Assembly: GCA_958009055.1 (NCBI GenBank)
Contig: OY253660.1
Span: forward strand, 1 to 64,000
Length of the DNA: 64,000 nucleotides
Reading direction: 5' to 3'
Origin: Choricystis sp. odSpoLacu1
Lineage: Eukaryota; Chlorophyta; Trebouxiophyceae
Part shown: piece by piece, positions 1 to 11,003 of the stretch
How the letters are laid out: every line of letters starts with the position of its first letter
Position numbering within the stretch: position 1 is the stretch's first letter
The notes under the pieces: generated by a model
What the model was told of the DNA's origin: nothing
The model's database searches: none
What the model saw: the letters and a program-made list of their open reading frames with translations, nothing else
Program-made: the position numbers and the translations under genes

Positions 1-286
1 CCTAACCCTAACCCTAACCCTAACCCTAACCCTAACCCTAACCCTAACCCTAACCCTAACCCTAACCCTAACCCTAACCCTAACCCTAACCCTAACCCTA
101 ACCCTAACCCTAACCCTAACCCTAACCCTAACCCTAACCCTAACCCTAACCCTAACCCTAACCCTAACCCTAACCCTAACCCTAACCCTAACCCTAACCC
201 TAACCCTAACCCTAACCCTAACCCTAACCCTAACCCTAACCCTAACCCTAACCCTGACCCTAACCCTAACCTAACCCTAACCCTAA
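1..286. repeat. Chromosome-end telomere array, CCCTAA type
   Basis: About 48 tandem copies of CCCTAA, the C-rich strand read 5' to 3' from a left chromosome end, so the G strand is TTAGGG. The array is perfect except near its inner edge, where one unit is CCCTGA (252-257) and one has lost a base (CCTAA, 270-274). The last full unit ends at 286. TTAGGG occurs in animals, fungi, many stramenopiles and haptophytes and some green algae, so it does not fix the lineage by itself. Confidence 0.98.
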
Positions 287-2217
287 AAACTAAGGCCGTC
301 GACAGCTCCCTCGGCAACCACAAAACAGACAAACGTGTCGCTTGGCGGATTGTGAGAGGTGGGAGTGGGAGATTGTGGGGGGTGAGTGTCGTGCAGCTTT
401 GTTGAAGGCAGTGGTGGCGGCAGCGGTGGCGTCGGGCGACGGTTGCTTGCGCACGTGCGGGCAAGCTGACCGACGCCACACTCTTGCCCATCATGCGGGC
501 AGTCTTTGCTTCTGCAACCTTCCCACCCCCCCATTCACACATACCTGGCAGTCCCGTAAAGTGGACCACCTGCGGGTCGGTCCCGCCAACCGGCACCGTC
601 ATCGTGTAAACGTAGGCTCCAGTCGCGCTGCATGACACCGGGTTGACTTCATCTTCGTCTTCACATTTCACTGTGTAGTACGTGATCGGGGGATACCCGA
701 GGTAGGAGAACGAGTTGAAGTACACATCTAGCAGACTCACACCTGGGCCAATGGCATCCACCATGATGGGCGGAGTCGGGGCTGCCAGCACAGTGACCGG
801 CGCCGAAGGCGCGGAGCACGCTTGGCCCACCGAATTGGCGGCAATCGAGTAGCAAATGTACTTGGTCCCAGCTGTCAAGTTTGTGAACGATGCTTGCAGA
901 GGGGACGCGGCCACGGGCACAGTCTGCGTGATGACGCCAGCACCAGAACTCGCGCACGTCGGCACGACCGAATTCACATACGGCAGGCAAGACACCAGGT
1001 ACGACGTCACGGCAGGCTGTCCAAGCCACACGGGCGCAGTGAACGGCACAGTGATCCCATTGGACGTGGCCGACACCGGGGTCTGGATCGTGGGAGCCAG
1101 CGGGGGCGACGTCGTGAAAGGCGTGACACACGACCCGTCGGAACACGCGGGGGGTTGAGAGTCGACAGAGGCCAGTGCGCCCGTGACGCCAGGAATGGCG
1201 GGCACGACGACTGGAGGCGACTTGACGACGCCAGTGGGGTCGGTGCCAGCAGACAGTGGGGGCGCCCCCGCGGTCGACGTGGCCGCGACGACCGCAGACG
1301 ACACGACCAACGGATTCACCAAGTCGGGGTTGACCGCGTACCGCGTCCCGTTTTGAAACTGCTGCAGCCTGCGCCGCCCCATGGCCACAGGCGTAACGGG
1401 CATGCACCCAATGTCGATGCGCCACACCACGTTGCCGGGCGGGAACAGGCTGACCAGGTCGCCACCCGCCCAGCCGCACGTGTGCACGTTCGGCTTGCCG
1501 TCCAGCGTGTCGCGCAGGTGGAACGCCATGCGCCCCACAAACGCGACCTCCTTGTCGACGGCCAGCTCGACTTTCGTCAAGAACTTGCCGGCGGACGGGA
1601 TGACGACCTGGTAGCCGCCCGCCGTGCACGACGTGTTGACGCCTTGGCGCACGTTTGTGACGACGCTCAGGCTGGGGTCGACGTAGCACACGATGTCGTC
1701 CTTGGAAATGGACATGGCGGCCGGCGTGGAGGCGAGCTGGACGTAGGCAGAGTCTGTGGAGGGGTTGGTTGGGGGGGGGGGGGGGGCGGTGAGTGAGGAG
1801 GAAAAAACGACCAACGATCTCTCGCACCCCTCCCCTCCACCACAACTCACCACCGCGCAGCTTGTTCTCGAACGCCAGCCGCCCCGCCGTGTACTGCTCA
1901 AACGCGATGCGTTGGCTGGCGTTCTTCAGGTCGTACCCCAGCGTGCGGTCCCCAAACTTGTAGGCTTCGCCCAAGCGCGCGCCCGCGACGCCGCTCCAGG
2001 CGACGGTTTGGGCGCCGCCCACCAACTGGGCCTTGATGTCCAGCGGGTCCAGCGCAAACAGCGAGTACGCCGACTGGTTGGCTTTGGACACGGCTGTCGC
2101 CTTGGCCATTTTGGTGACGTTGGCCAGCGCCAGCAGCTCGGGCAGGGACGCGGCGGCCGCGGTGGTCGCCAGCGACGCCAGCGCGACCACGGTCAGCGCC
2201 ATCAGGCGACGCTCCAT
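283..2217 (-). CDS. Secreted fibronectin type III protein, 3' end at the telomere
   Basis: Exon 1 (2217-1851) encodes a signal peptide beginning MERRLMALTVV with Ala-rich cleavage sites. Intron 1754-1850 (GTGAGT..CACAG) joins it in phase 1 to exon 2 (1753-545). About 525 residues are supported. After a middle part with scattered Cys and an RRRLQ stretch come one complete fibronectin III-like domain (about residues 340-435) and a second that starts normally and is cut short. A GTATGT donor lies at 544. Beyond it no FN3-like sequence is found. One continuing frame stays open through the subtelomere and telomere, and another stops at 283-285 using the TAG made by the first repeat. The 3' end is therefore unresolved and the gene is probably truncated by telomere addition. 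The protein is likely extracellular or cell-surface; its partner is unknown. Confidence 0.7.
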
Positions 2218-3723
2218 CAGGCAACGGGTGTGCGGCGGTGGGCAAGAGGGAGGGATGCGGTGTGGCTGTGTGTGTGTGTGTGTGCGTTGGTTGGTTGGTG
2301 GCGCGGGGTCGGGGGAGAGAGACAGCTCTCTCTGCGCGTCGCGCGACGCGCCTCTCCCTGCCTCTCCCTCTGTCAGCGTCTCTGGTGTAGGGTGGCGTGG
2401 CGGCGGTTGGAGCGCGTACGTGCGCCTCCTCCCTCGCTCCCGCCCCGCAGCGGTCGTCTGGCACGACAGCCCACCCAGCGCGGTCGGTAACAGGGCGCGC
2501 CCGGGCGCGCGGCGACAGCGCGCGGTCCGCGCAAAGCGCGTTTCGAATGGGCGGCCATCGCGCGCGCGCGAGGATGCGCCCACCAACGCCTCCCCCGCCC
2601 CCGAACTCCTCGCGCATTCCCTCTCGCACGCCAGGACGCACGCCGCGCGTGCGAGCGAGCCGCGATTGGGGCGCCGCGCGTGGGCTGCAGTCTGATTCGT
2701 CGCCATCTTGCGAGACACACGCACGCGCGTCTGCTGCCCCGCCCCGCCCCAAACCAACGCCACCCACCAGTGTGCGCGCAAGGTCAAGCAGTACAAAGTC
2801 TTGCGTACCACTCGAGAGCAGTAGACGAGTGGGATGAGGGCCAAGCGCGGGTGCGCAGGAGGGGGGGGGGGGAAGTGGGTGGAGTGTGGGGGTGCAGAGC
2901 CGTAGAGAGAGACGTCGCGTCCGTACCACGCTCTTTGCACCAACAAAATCCTGTTGTTTTGATGGTGGTCCCTCTCTGCGGCCTCTGCGGCTGACCCGCT
3001 CAACCCCAGAGCCACGTCTCGGGCGTGACAAAGGAAATAGGAAAACACACGCCCATCACCTGTGGAATGATGCCCGCCACAAAACCTGCCCCTCCACGCG
3101 GGGGCACACCCTGCTCTCATGTTGGCACAGTTGGCGGCCACAAAAAGCAGCCGGGCATGCGTTACACAAAATGGGTACAAAAAGGCCGCTCGAAACACAG
3201 ACACCGCTTGGTGGCCACAGTGGCGCGCTAGAGTCGAGTGATTTCAGGGCTCGTGCACCAGGCACTGATGAAACTTGAAAAAAAAAAACGGCAACAAGAG
3301 TTCAGAACTCTCTTTCCTCGTGTGGATGCCCCACTTCCTCGCTTTCACCCTCCCACACACCACCACGCGCGCCGCGCGGTTGCGTCCGTCCCGAGTGAGG
3401 CGCGGCCGTGCGCCAACTGTAGACAGTTACCCACAGACGCGGCCCCGCGACGCATCTAGCGACACTGCCCCCCCCCCCACCCCCACCACCAAAACCAAAC
3501 CACACGCACCTGCCTCTGTGCGCGCGCACACGGGCGGGGAAGGAGGCCAAGGCCACGCGTCGCGCGCCGCGAGAGGGGGAGAAACGGGCCGCGCGCTGGC
3601 CTTGCAGCGAGGGAGAGAAAAAAGGAGTGAGTCGTCGCCATCCCACACGCGGTGCTCCACGACGCCAGTCGTGAGTAACAGGCACATTCCCCCACAAACG
3701 CACCCTCTCCACCCCCCCTCCCA
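2218..3723. other. 1.5-kb intergenic region upstream of the FN3 gene
   Basis: The stretch lies between the end of the dynamin-like gene and the start of the FN3 gene, both on the minus strand. I see no conserved coding sequence; open frames here are Arg/Pro/Ala-rich products of the base composition. It contains a TG-rich tract at 2270-2285, a GCGC-rich block around 2500-2660, an A-run at 3279-3288 and a 7-bp inverted repeat (AGAGTTC/GAACTCT) at 3297-3311. Confidence 0.6.
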
Positions 3724-6314
3724 TCACACCGCGGGCGGCGCTGGCGGTGGCCGCCGCCGGGGCATGGGGCTGGGGCTGGGGGCGGCCCCGCCACCCCCCC
3801 CCACCACCACGGGCGGCGGGCGCGCGCCGTTGCGCGTCGGCGCGCCACCCGCCAACCCCACAGCACTGGCGGGCACCGCCACCGTGCCGCCACCACCCGC
3901 CGCAGACGCCGCGTCCTTGGCCAGCCCCACATCCCGCAGGGCGGCCGCCAGGTCGGCCGCCGCGCGCTGGGCAGCGGCTCGCCGCCCGCCCGCGCCGCCC
4001 GCCTCCACCAGCAGCGCCTCCATCGCGTCCGGGGGCAGCGACCCCACCGCCGCGTACAGGGCTTCCAGCAGGTGGGCTTGTGCCCGCTTGATCTGGCAGT
4101 GGACGGCGGCCTTGGGCACGGTGACGGCGATCGTGGCAGCCGCAGTGCGGACGTAGGTGGCCGTGTCGGCCGTCAGGGCGGCCAAGTGGGCGTCGCCACC
4201 CGCGCCGCCGCCGTACACGGGCTCCGGGCCCAGCTTGGAGGAGGTGCCAAAATCGACGGCCGACCCGATGCCGGACACGGGGGCGGGGGGGGGGGGGGGG
4301 CGGCGGGGAAGGGGAAGGGGGCGTCGGCGATGCCGGCCCACCACCCCCACCCGACGACCGGCGCGCGGTGGCGGCCGACTTAGCAGCCCCCGATGCCAGC
4401 GGGCCGGCACGCGAAGGCGACACAGGGGTGGCCGACCCGTCGGCCGACGCGCCGCCCCCAGCCCCACTGGCCGCCGCGCGCAGGCGCGTGAGCCACGAAT
4501 ACTTGTCGCTCGGCGACTCGGCGCGCAGCACGACGGCGGGGTTGCCCTTGACGACGGGACGGCCGGGTTCTTTGTGGGTGATGCGGAAGAGGAGGGAGGG
4601 GCCGCCGGCGGAGGTCATGGCGCCACCATCCAGGTCGTACCGCGCGCCGCCCCCCCGCCCACCACTCGCGCGCACGCTGCCGTCCGCGTCCACGTCCTCC
4701 ACCCGGCAGTCCCGCATGTTGATGGCGCCCTTGTAGTTGGGAGGGTCGTCCGGCGATTTGAAGTAGTACAGCATGCCCTTGGGCTCAGTCAACACAAAGT
4801 AGCGCCGCTGCCAGCGAAACGCGTCGGGCAGCGACGACCGCGTCGCGGTGTCGGACGTGCGTTTGTCCAGGTAGCCCGACTTGATGTCGCCCCCCAGGGA
4901 GGCGGGCGGGGGGGGGGGGGGGGGCGGCGGAGGCGCGGGCGAGGCCGGGACCGCCGTCGTCCGAGTCGGTGTCGTCGGCAGCAGTGGTGGTGCGGCCGCG
5001 CGAACCACGCCCATCATCCTCAGCCACGCGCTCCAGCGCCCTCTGCCGAAAGAACGCGGCCGTCACGTACGACCTCTCCATATCCACCACGGTGCGCGCC
5101 ACGCGCAGCGCGTCATCGCGCCACCCTTCCAGGGCGCGGGTGGCGGCGGTGATGACGGCGGCCTCAAACGCGGGCAGGACGAGCGGGGCGCGCTTGGGGT
5201 CGAGCGTGGACGCGTCGGTCAGCAGGGACGCTTTGGAGGCGGCCTCCCGGGCAGCCCCCACCAGCACAGCATGAATGCGGTGCACGCAGGCTGCCACAGG
5301 GGCGTCAGCCAGGGCCAGGGCGTCGGACACCAGGCGGCGGAGGCCGGCCTCTGGGGAGACGAGGTGGGGTTGGAACCCGTCTGACGTGCGGACGACACTC
5401 TTGACCGCATCCAACGCAAACAGGTCGTCGATGGGCAGGGAGCGCAGGGCGCCCGCCAGGCCGGCAGACTGGAACGCGTTGCGGATGTGGGCCGCGTATT
5501 CGGTGGACTGTGGAGCAAGGGAAAAGAGGAGGGTGGTTTGGGTGAGGAAAAAGAGTCGTCGCCGCTGCTCCTTCACCCATCCATCCCCCATCGCCTCCCC
5601 CCCACCCCACCACCACCACTCACATCCACCGTCAGCGTGAACGCGCGCTCAAACCCGCGGCACAGGGAGAACACGTCCTTGGTCGACTTGGGCGCCGACG
5701 GCAGCAGCGACAGCTCGGTCTCCGCCTGGTTGCGCTTGACGCGCAGCCGTTCCAGCATCTGGAGGGGGAGGTGTGTGGGTGTGTGTGAATGGATGTTGTG
5801 AGGGACAGGCGTTGGGTTGCAACGGTCGGAGGCCAGGCCAGCGCAAACGGACGCGCAAGCCACAACAAAGAAACGGACGAGCCGCCGCCCTGGCATCCCC
5901 TCTCTCTCTGTGCCAGTGTGCAGCACACACAACGCGCCACTCTGCCCACCACACGCGGGGCGCGCGTGCAGACGGGCGGACACAGCCAGCGCGGAAGCCG
6001 CGCACACACCAGGGCACCATTTGGCTTCTCTGGCAGCCTCCCCTCTCCCCCACCCGCCTCGGCCGGCTGCACGGCGCGCCGCACGCGTGTGTCAAAGTCT
6101 CACGCGTCCAGTGGGCGACGGGCTTGGTGGACAGACAGGCCCTCGGTCCGGCCGCGCGCACACACACAACACGCGCGCGCGCCATTGCGTCCGCAACAGG
6201 GCCCGCCGCCCCCACGCGCCGCCGCCCTTTTCCCCGTCTCACGCCTCGCACACGCACCTCGCTCAACTCGGCGACGTCCACCTCCACCATGACCTGGCCG
6301 TTGGCGTCAGCCAT
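3724..6314 (-). CDS. Dynamin-type stalk-PH-GED protein lacking the GTPase domain
   Basis: Exon 1 (6314-6258) encodes only MADANGQVMVEVDVAELSE. Exon 2 (5758-5624) starts MLERLRVKRNQAETELSLL and exon 3 starts at 5507 with STEYAAHIRNAFQ. These two match the dynamin middle/stalk domain, including the late stalk helix VVDMERSYVTAAF. A PH domain follows (KSGYLDKRTSD.. to YSWLTRLRAA), then a GTPase effector domain (VRTAAATIAVTVPKAAVHCQ) and a Pro-rich tail, the plant DRP2 or animal dynamin order. No P-loop or other G-domain motif occurs upstream, and only 445 bp separate this start from the squalene synthase gene. The frame shifts by one at G16 (4285-4300) and G17 (4908-4924), between stalk and PH and between PH and GED. 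It is probably a membrane-associated assembly or regulatory partner of a real dynamin, or a decayed copy. Confidence 0.75.
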
Positions 6315-6759
6315 TGGGCTGTGGTGTGGAGGTGGGGATGGAGGGTGAAGCAACGGTCACACGCGCGGCTGCCTGTTCAACAGCCGGGGGGAAGGACGGG
6401 CCTTTGTTTCTGTGTGGTGACGAGCGCGCGTCAAAGGAGGCTGCGCACGCGCGGCGCGATGTGTCGCGCGTTTTTGAGTTGAGAGAGAGTGCGAACAAAG
6501 AACGACCACAAAACGCTCTCGTCGCGGTCTCGCGCAGCGCTCCCCCTGCCCTCTCTGCCGCGAGCGCGACTGCACTCCCCCCGCATTCCACGCACGCCCC
6601 GCAGAACTTTGCACCACCACACGTCGCGCCTGGCCAACCGCCGCCCCCACCGCACGCGCTGTCTTTGCACGCACCGATCGCAACACCCGTTTTCGTCGCT
6701 GCCCGTGCCCTCGCCGTCGCCTGCGTGACCCTCCTCACTCCCACACTCTCAAGCACACA
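6315..6759. promoter_or_regulatory. Divergent promoter region, dynamin-like / squalene synthase
   Basis: A 445-bp head-to-head intergenic region. It contains GAGAGAGAGTGCG near 6481-6492 and CGCTCTCGTCG at 6514-6524, matching the CTCTCG motif seen in other shared promoters here. There is no TATA box I can support and no coding sequence. Confidence 0.5.
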
Positions 6760-8397
6760 ATGGCGTCCAAAATCCTGCAACTGCTGGCCCACCCGACCGA
6801 AGTCGTGCCCGTGCTGCGCATACTGGCGGCAGCGCGCCGCGCCAAGGCGCTGCCCGCGCTGAAAGCCGACCCCGCGCTCGCGTTATGTTACGCCATGCTG
6901 AATAGAGTTTCCCGCAGGTGAGAGAGAGAGAGAGAGTGGGCGTGTGTGTGAAGGATGAGGGAGTGCGAGTGAGCACATGAGACTGATGATCCCCACACTT
7001 TCCCCACCCCACCACCCCACACAACAGCTTCGCCATCGTCATCCAGCAGTTGCCCGAAACCCTGCGCGACCCGGTGTGCGTGTTCTACCTGGTGCTGCGC
7101 GCCCTGGACACGGTGGAGGACGACATGGCGGTGCCCGTGACAGTGAAGGTTCCGCTCCTGCGCGCCTTCCACGAACACTGTGGCGACACCAGCTTCACGC
7201 TGGCCTGTGGCTACGGCCCCTACGTCGACCTGATGAAGCGGTACCCCGAGGTGGCGGCCGTGTTCAGCGGGCTGGAGGCAGGCTACGCTGCCGTCATCGC
7301 CGACATCACGCGCCGCATGGGGGCGGGGATGGCCGACTTCATCGAGAAGGAGGGCGTGGACACTGTGGCCGACTACGACCTGTACTGCCACTATGTGGCG
7401 GGGTTGGTGGGCATCGGCCTGTCGGACGTGAGTTGGTTAGTGGAAACAACGGGGCGGGCTTTGGTTGTGCGCCCGCCACCGCCACCCTCCACGCGCTCTT
7501 CCACACTGGCCTCATGCTGCGCCCCGGCTTGGAGCCCTCTGTTCATGCACCCACACCCACACCACCCACACCCACACCACCCACACCCATACCCCTCCAC
7601 AGCTCTTCAAATCGTCCGGCCTCGAAACCCACCCCTCCGTCATCGCGTCCCCCGACCTGTCCAACCACATGGCCCTCACCCTGCAGAAGACCAACATCAT
7701 TCGCGACTACCATGAAGACATCAACGAGGAGCCCGCCCCCCGCATGTTTTGGCCGCGCAAGATTTGGGGGCGGTTTGCGTCATCGCTGGACGAATTCAAA
7801 CACCCCGCCCACAGGCGCGCCGCCGTGGCCTGCTTGAACGCCATGGTGGCGGACGCTCTGCGCCACTTTGGCCCCGCTCTCACCTACATGGCTGGCCTGT
7901 CGGACCGCGATGTGCTGAGGTTTTGCGCCATTCCCCAAGTCATGGCCGCCCACACGCTGGCCCTGTGCTACAACAACCCCGCCGTCTTCGAGGGCGCCGT
8001 CAAGATGAGGCGGGGCCACACCGCCCGCGTCATGCTGGAGACCAACAGCGTGAGAGACGTGTACCTCGCGTTTGCGCGCGCAGCGCGTGCCATCTCGGCC
8101 AAAGCCGCCGCCGCCCTCGCCACCGGCGACCCCACCGCCGCCACCGTGCTGACCCGCTGCCGCGACCTGGAGGCCGCGTGCGCCAAGGGGCTGGGGCTGG
8201 CGGACGGCAAGTTGGTTGGTGTGTCTGACGCGAGCGGCACGGTCGCGCGCGCGCTGCTGGTGGCGGCTGTTGTGCTGCTGCTGCTGGCTGCCATTGGGTT
8301 CGCGCCCGTCTTGCCTGTTGCCCCCGCCTGGATCGCGGCGGCGCTGGTGGTGGCGGCGGTGGGAGTGCAGCCGGCGGGGGCGGTGTTGGCGAGTTGA
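6760..8397 (+). CDS. SQS: Squalene synthase
   Basis: Condenses two farnesyl diphosphates to squalene with NADPH on the ER membrane, the committed step of sterol synthesis. Three exons: 6760-6917, 7028-7427, 7603-8397 (450 aa, typical of the family). Visible motifs are the first Asp-rich site ALDTVEDDM, SGLETHPSVIASPDLSNHM, the second Asp-rich site KTNIIRDYHEDI, and FCAIPQVMAAHTLALCYNN. The C-terminus has the expected hydrophobic anchor (ARALLVAAVVLLLLAAIGF). Introns are 110 and 175 nt, GTGAG..CAG, and restore the frame exactly. The start is the first ATG after a pyrimidine-rich leader. It converges with the zinc-finger gene, leaving 176 bp. Confidence 0.95.
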
Positions 8398-8573
8398 GAT
8401 GTTGAGAGACCACAAACAGTTGAGCCGATTGATTTTTTTCGTCGTTCTTTTGCAAGCGACATTGAGTGATTGAGAGCGCCAAAACCCAAACAAAAAGCTG
8501 ACGCAGGCCAGGGGCAGAACCAGAAAAAAGAAAGACGCACACGGCACCCCCCCCCCCCCTCCCCCATCCCCTC

Positions 8574-11003
8574 TCACGCTTCACTCGCCCAGTCAAAGTC
8601 GGCCGCCCGCCCCCAGTCCTGGGGCGGCGTCACTTCGAACACGTCGGTGGCGGTGGGGCGGCCGGTGCGCAGCCTGGCCGCGGTGGCGGCAGCGGTGGGG
8701 TGGGGTGGTGGCGCGTGGGGTGGGGGTGCAGGCGGGGGCGGCGCGCCGCCACCCCCACCACCACCGCCCCTCCCATCCTCGAACGCACCATTGCCTTCGT
8801 TGGCCACTTTGGTGCCCTTCAAATCCACCCTGAAAGCCCCCCGCATGCCTCCACCCAGGGTGCCCAGCGCGGCACGCAGCCCCGCCGCGCCGCGAAACCG
8901 CGCGACGGCGGCGCCATCACCCCACGGTCCCTCCAACGCAAACTCGCCCTGGAACCGTTGCAGCAGGGTCAACAGGTCGGCTCCAGGGGCGACGTCGCAC
9001 AGGACGAGGGGGTAACCAGCTGCTTGCGCACCTGCGCGGCCGACGTCGGCGCGCGTGAGGCGTGCCGCCGCGGCAGACAGCAGCACTGGCGGCACCGCCG
9101 CCCGCCTGCCCGCTTTGAACAACTCCACATGGCGGCGGGGGCCCGACCCAAAGGATTGGGAGGCCAGGCCATAGTGGGGCGCCAGCCCGTGCACAATCTT
9201 GCGCACCGACTCGGGGGCGGGCGGCGCCGACCGCCGCGCAGAGGCGGAGTCCGCGACGAAATCGGCGAGCAGCCCTTCTAGGGCCAGGACTGCATCCCGA
9301 TTGTGCCACGCAAAATGCAGCAAGTCGGGCCCATACTCATCGGTCCGCGTCGACGCTCCCGGCCTGTCAAACACGGCAACGTGGGCACCGCGGTCGACGT
9401 CAAACGCGCGCGCGAGCGTGGCGGCGCGCGCAGCGGCCGCGCACTCGCCATCGCACGGCAGGGTGGGGACGACGGTGCCTTGTTCGACGGCGACGTGCGA
9501 CCTGCGCCTGCCGCAGGGGCATCGCGTGGTGACGCGGACGATGGGGGGGGGCGCGTTGACGGGGCGGGGGGGGTGAGGGGTGGCAGCAGCCAGGGCGGGG
9601 AACGCTTCGGCGGCTGCGGCGGCAGCCACAGCGCGCGCGCCCCCGGTGCGGGCTCCCGGGAACTCGTCGTCATCGATGACACGGAGGGCAGGGTTGGCAG
9701 GGGGGCGGGAGGGCGGCCGTGCGGGGGCCGCTGCGAGCGGCGGCGCAGAAGCCCCACCACGCCCGCCGTTGCCGCCGCCCCGCGCACTCCCACCCCCACC
9801 ACCACCTGTCGGCCGCACCACCAAATCCAGCGGCATCAACCTCGCGGCCCGCCTGTCAAACCGGGGCATCGCGCGCCCGTGCACAGTGCGCGCGTGCGCG
9901 TCCAGCTCTCCCCGCGTCGCAAACGCGGCAAACGCGCCCTCGCACGCGGGCTCGTCGCAGTGGTGGTGAGCGGTCCGCATGTGGGCGGTCATGGTGGCCG
10001 CCGTCGCTTCCGCGTGGTGGGTGCCGGCCACCGCGCACACGTGGCACGTGAAGTGAGCGCCCCGCACGTGGGTGTACAGGTCGTCCCCGCTGTAGAAGCG
10101 GCGCCCGCCGCACAGGCCGCACGACGGGTGGGACGCTTCCACGTGGGCTGCCAGGGCGGACGGGGTGGGGTGCAGGGGCAGGTCTCGCGTGAACGCGCGC
10201 CCCGCGTCGACACACACGCGGCACAGTGCCCCCGGTGCGTGGGCGGAGGCAACGTGCGCGTGCAACGCTTTCACGGATGGAAAACCGCGCCCCGCGGTGG
10301 GCGGGCACGCGGGGCACGCGCGCGCGGTGAGCGCGACCAGGGCAGTTGACAGCGAAGCGCCTGGAAACGCGGCCAGCAGGGACCCACGCGGCGGACGAAG
10401 AATGCGCGGGTCGGCAGCCGCTTCATCCACATACACGCCCCTCGCCCAACCTGGGCGAGTCGTCAGTTTGGACAGTTTGGCCGCGTAATCGCCCCAACTC
10501 GGCAACCCGGGGCGCCACCTCGCCAGCACCAGCTCATCCAGTTGAGACTGGCACACCACGCACCGCGTGTTGGAGTAGCACAGGCGCAGCCTCAGGGCGC
10601 AGGGGGCGCACATGACGGCGTGGTTGCAGGGGCCGACCGCGATTGCGTGGGCTGGGTCGGTGCACACAGCGCAGAGGGGGGGGGTGGAGGACGAGGGGGA
10701 GGTGGGTGGCTCGGAAGCCGACGCGTCCTCCCCTCTCTCCACACCCACCACCATCAGCCCAGGCGGCAAGTCGGGTGGGGCGGGCAGCGAGCCGGCAGCC
10801 CGTGGCCCGCCCCTGCGCCGGCGGTCAAAGCCGGGGGGAGGCGTGTCGCCACCGGGTGACGCAGGCGTCTCCGCCACAGACGGCGCCCCGTCATCACGCC
10901 CCGTCTCCACCGGCCCTGGCGGCACAAACGAGGGCGCCGCCGCGGACAGGCGGTGGGGTGGGGAGGAAGCTGTGGTGTCGCTGGCGGGCGGGGGCGGCTG
11001 CAT
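8574..11003 (-). CDS. RING / C2H2 ubiquitin ligase of ZNF598-Hel2 type with NFX1-like R3H tail
   Basis: An 809-aa single-exon protein. A low-complexity N-terminus (about 1-120) is followed by a RING finger, CAVCTDPAHAIAVGPCNHA.. to CVVCQSQ, and then by clustered C2H2 fingers (CPACPP..HAHVASAH, CRVC..HVEASH, CGLCGGRRFYSGDDLYTHV, CHVC..HMRTAH, C..HARTVHG). RING plus these fingers is the layout of ZNF598/Hel2, which ubiquitinates small-subunit proteins of collided ribosomes. Unusually, the C-terminal third has a CPCGRR.. and LPCDGEC block, then an R3H motif (RKIVHGLAPHYGLASQ) and a further globular part, as at the end of NFX1-family proteins. The start is MQPPPPASD at 11003; an in-frame extension further upstream runs through the promoter and looks non-coding. 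Confidence 0.8.
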   Translation of the reverse strand: MQPPPPASDTTASSPPHRLSAAAPSFVPPGPVETGRDDGAPSVAETPASPGGDTPPPGFDRRRRGGPRAAGSLPAPPDLPPGLMVVGVERGEDASASEPPTSPSSSTPPLCAVCTDPAHAIAVGPCNHAVMCAPCALRLRLCYSNTRCVVCQSQLDELVLARWRPGLPSWGDYAAKLSKLTTRPGWARGVYVDEAAADPRILRPPRGSLLAAFPGASLSTALVALTARACPACPPTAGRGFPSVKALHAHVASAHAPGALCRVCVDAGRAFTRDLPLHPTPSALAAHVEASHPSCGLCGGRRFYSGDDLYTHVRGAHFTCHVCAVAGTHHAEATAATMTAHMRTAHHHCDEPACEGAFAAFATRGELDAHARTVHGRAMPRFDRRAARLMPLDLVVRPTGGGGGGSARGGGNGGRGGASAPPLAAAPARPPSRPPANPALRVIDDDEFPGARTGGARAVAAAAAAEAFPALAAATPHPPRPVNAPPPIVRVTTRCPCGRRRSHVAVEQGTVVPTLPCDGECAAAARAATLARAFDVDRGAHVAVFDRPGASTRTDEYGPDLLHFAWHNRDAVLALEGLLADFVADSASARRSAPPAPESVRKIVHGLAPHYGLASQSFGSGPRRHVELFKAGRRAAVPPVLLSAAAARLTRADVGRAGAQAAGYPLVLCDVAPGADLLTLLQRFQGEFALEGPWGDGAAVARFRGAAGLRAALGTLGGGMRGAFRVDLKGTKVANEGNGAFEDGRGGGGGGGGAPPPPAPPPHAPPPHPTAAATAARLRTGRPTATDVFEVTPPQDWGRAADFDWASEA

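Noticed and set aside
2218..3204. Long N-terminal extension of the FN3-gene frame (open to 3204)
   Set aside because: The extension is Arg/His/Pro-rich composition noise without conserved features; the signal peptide at 2217 gives a natural start.
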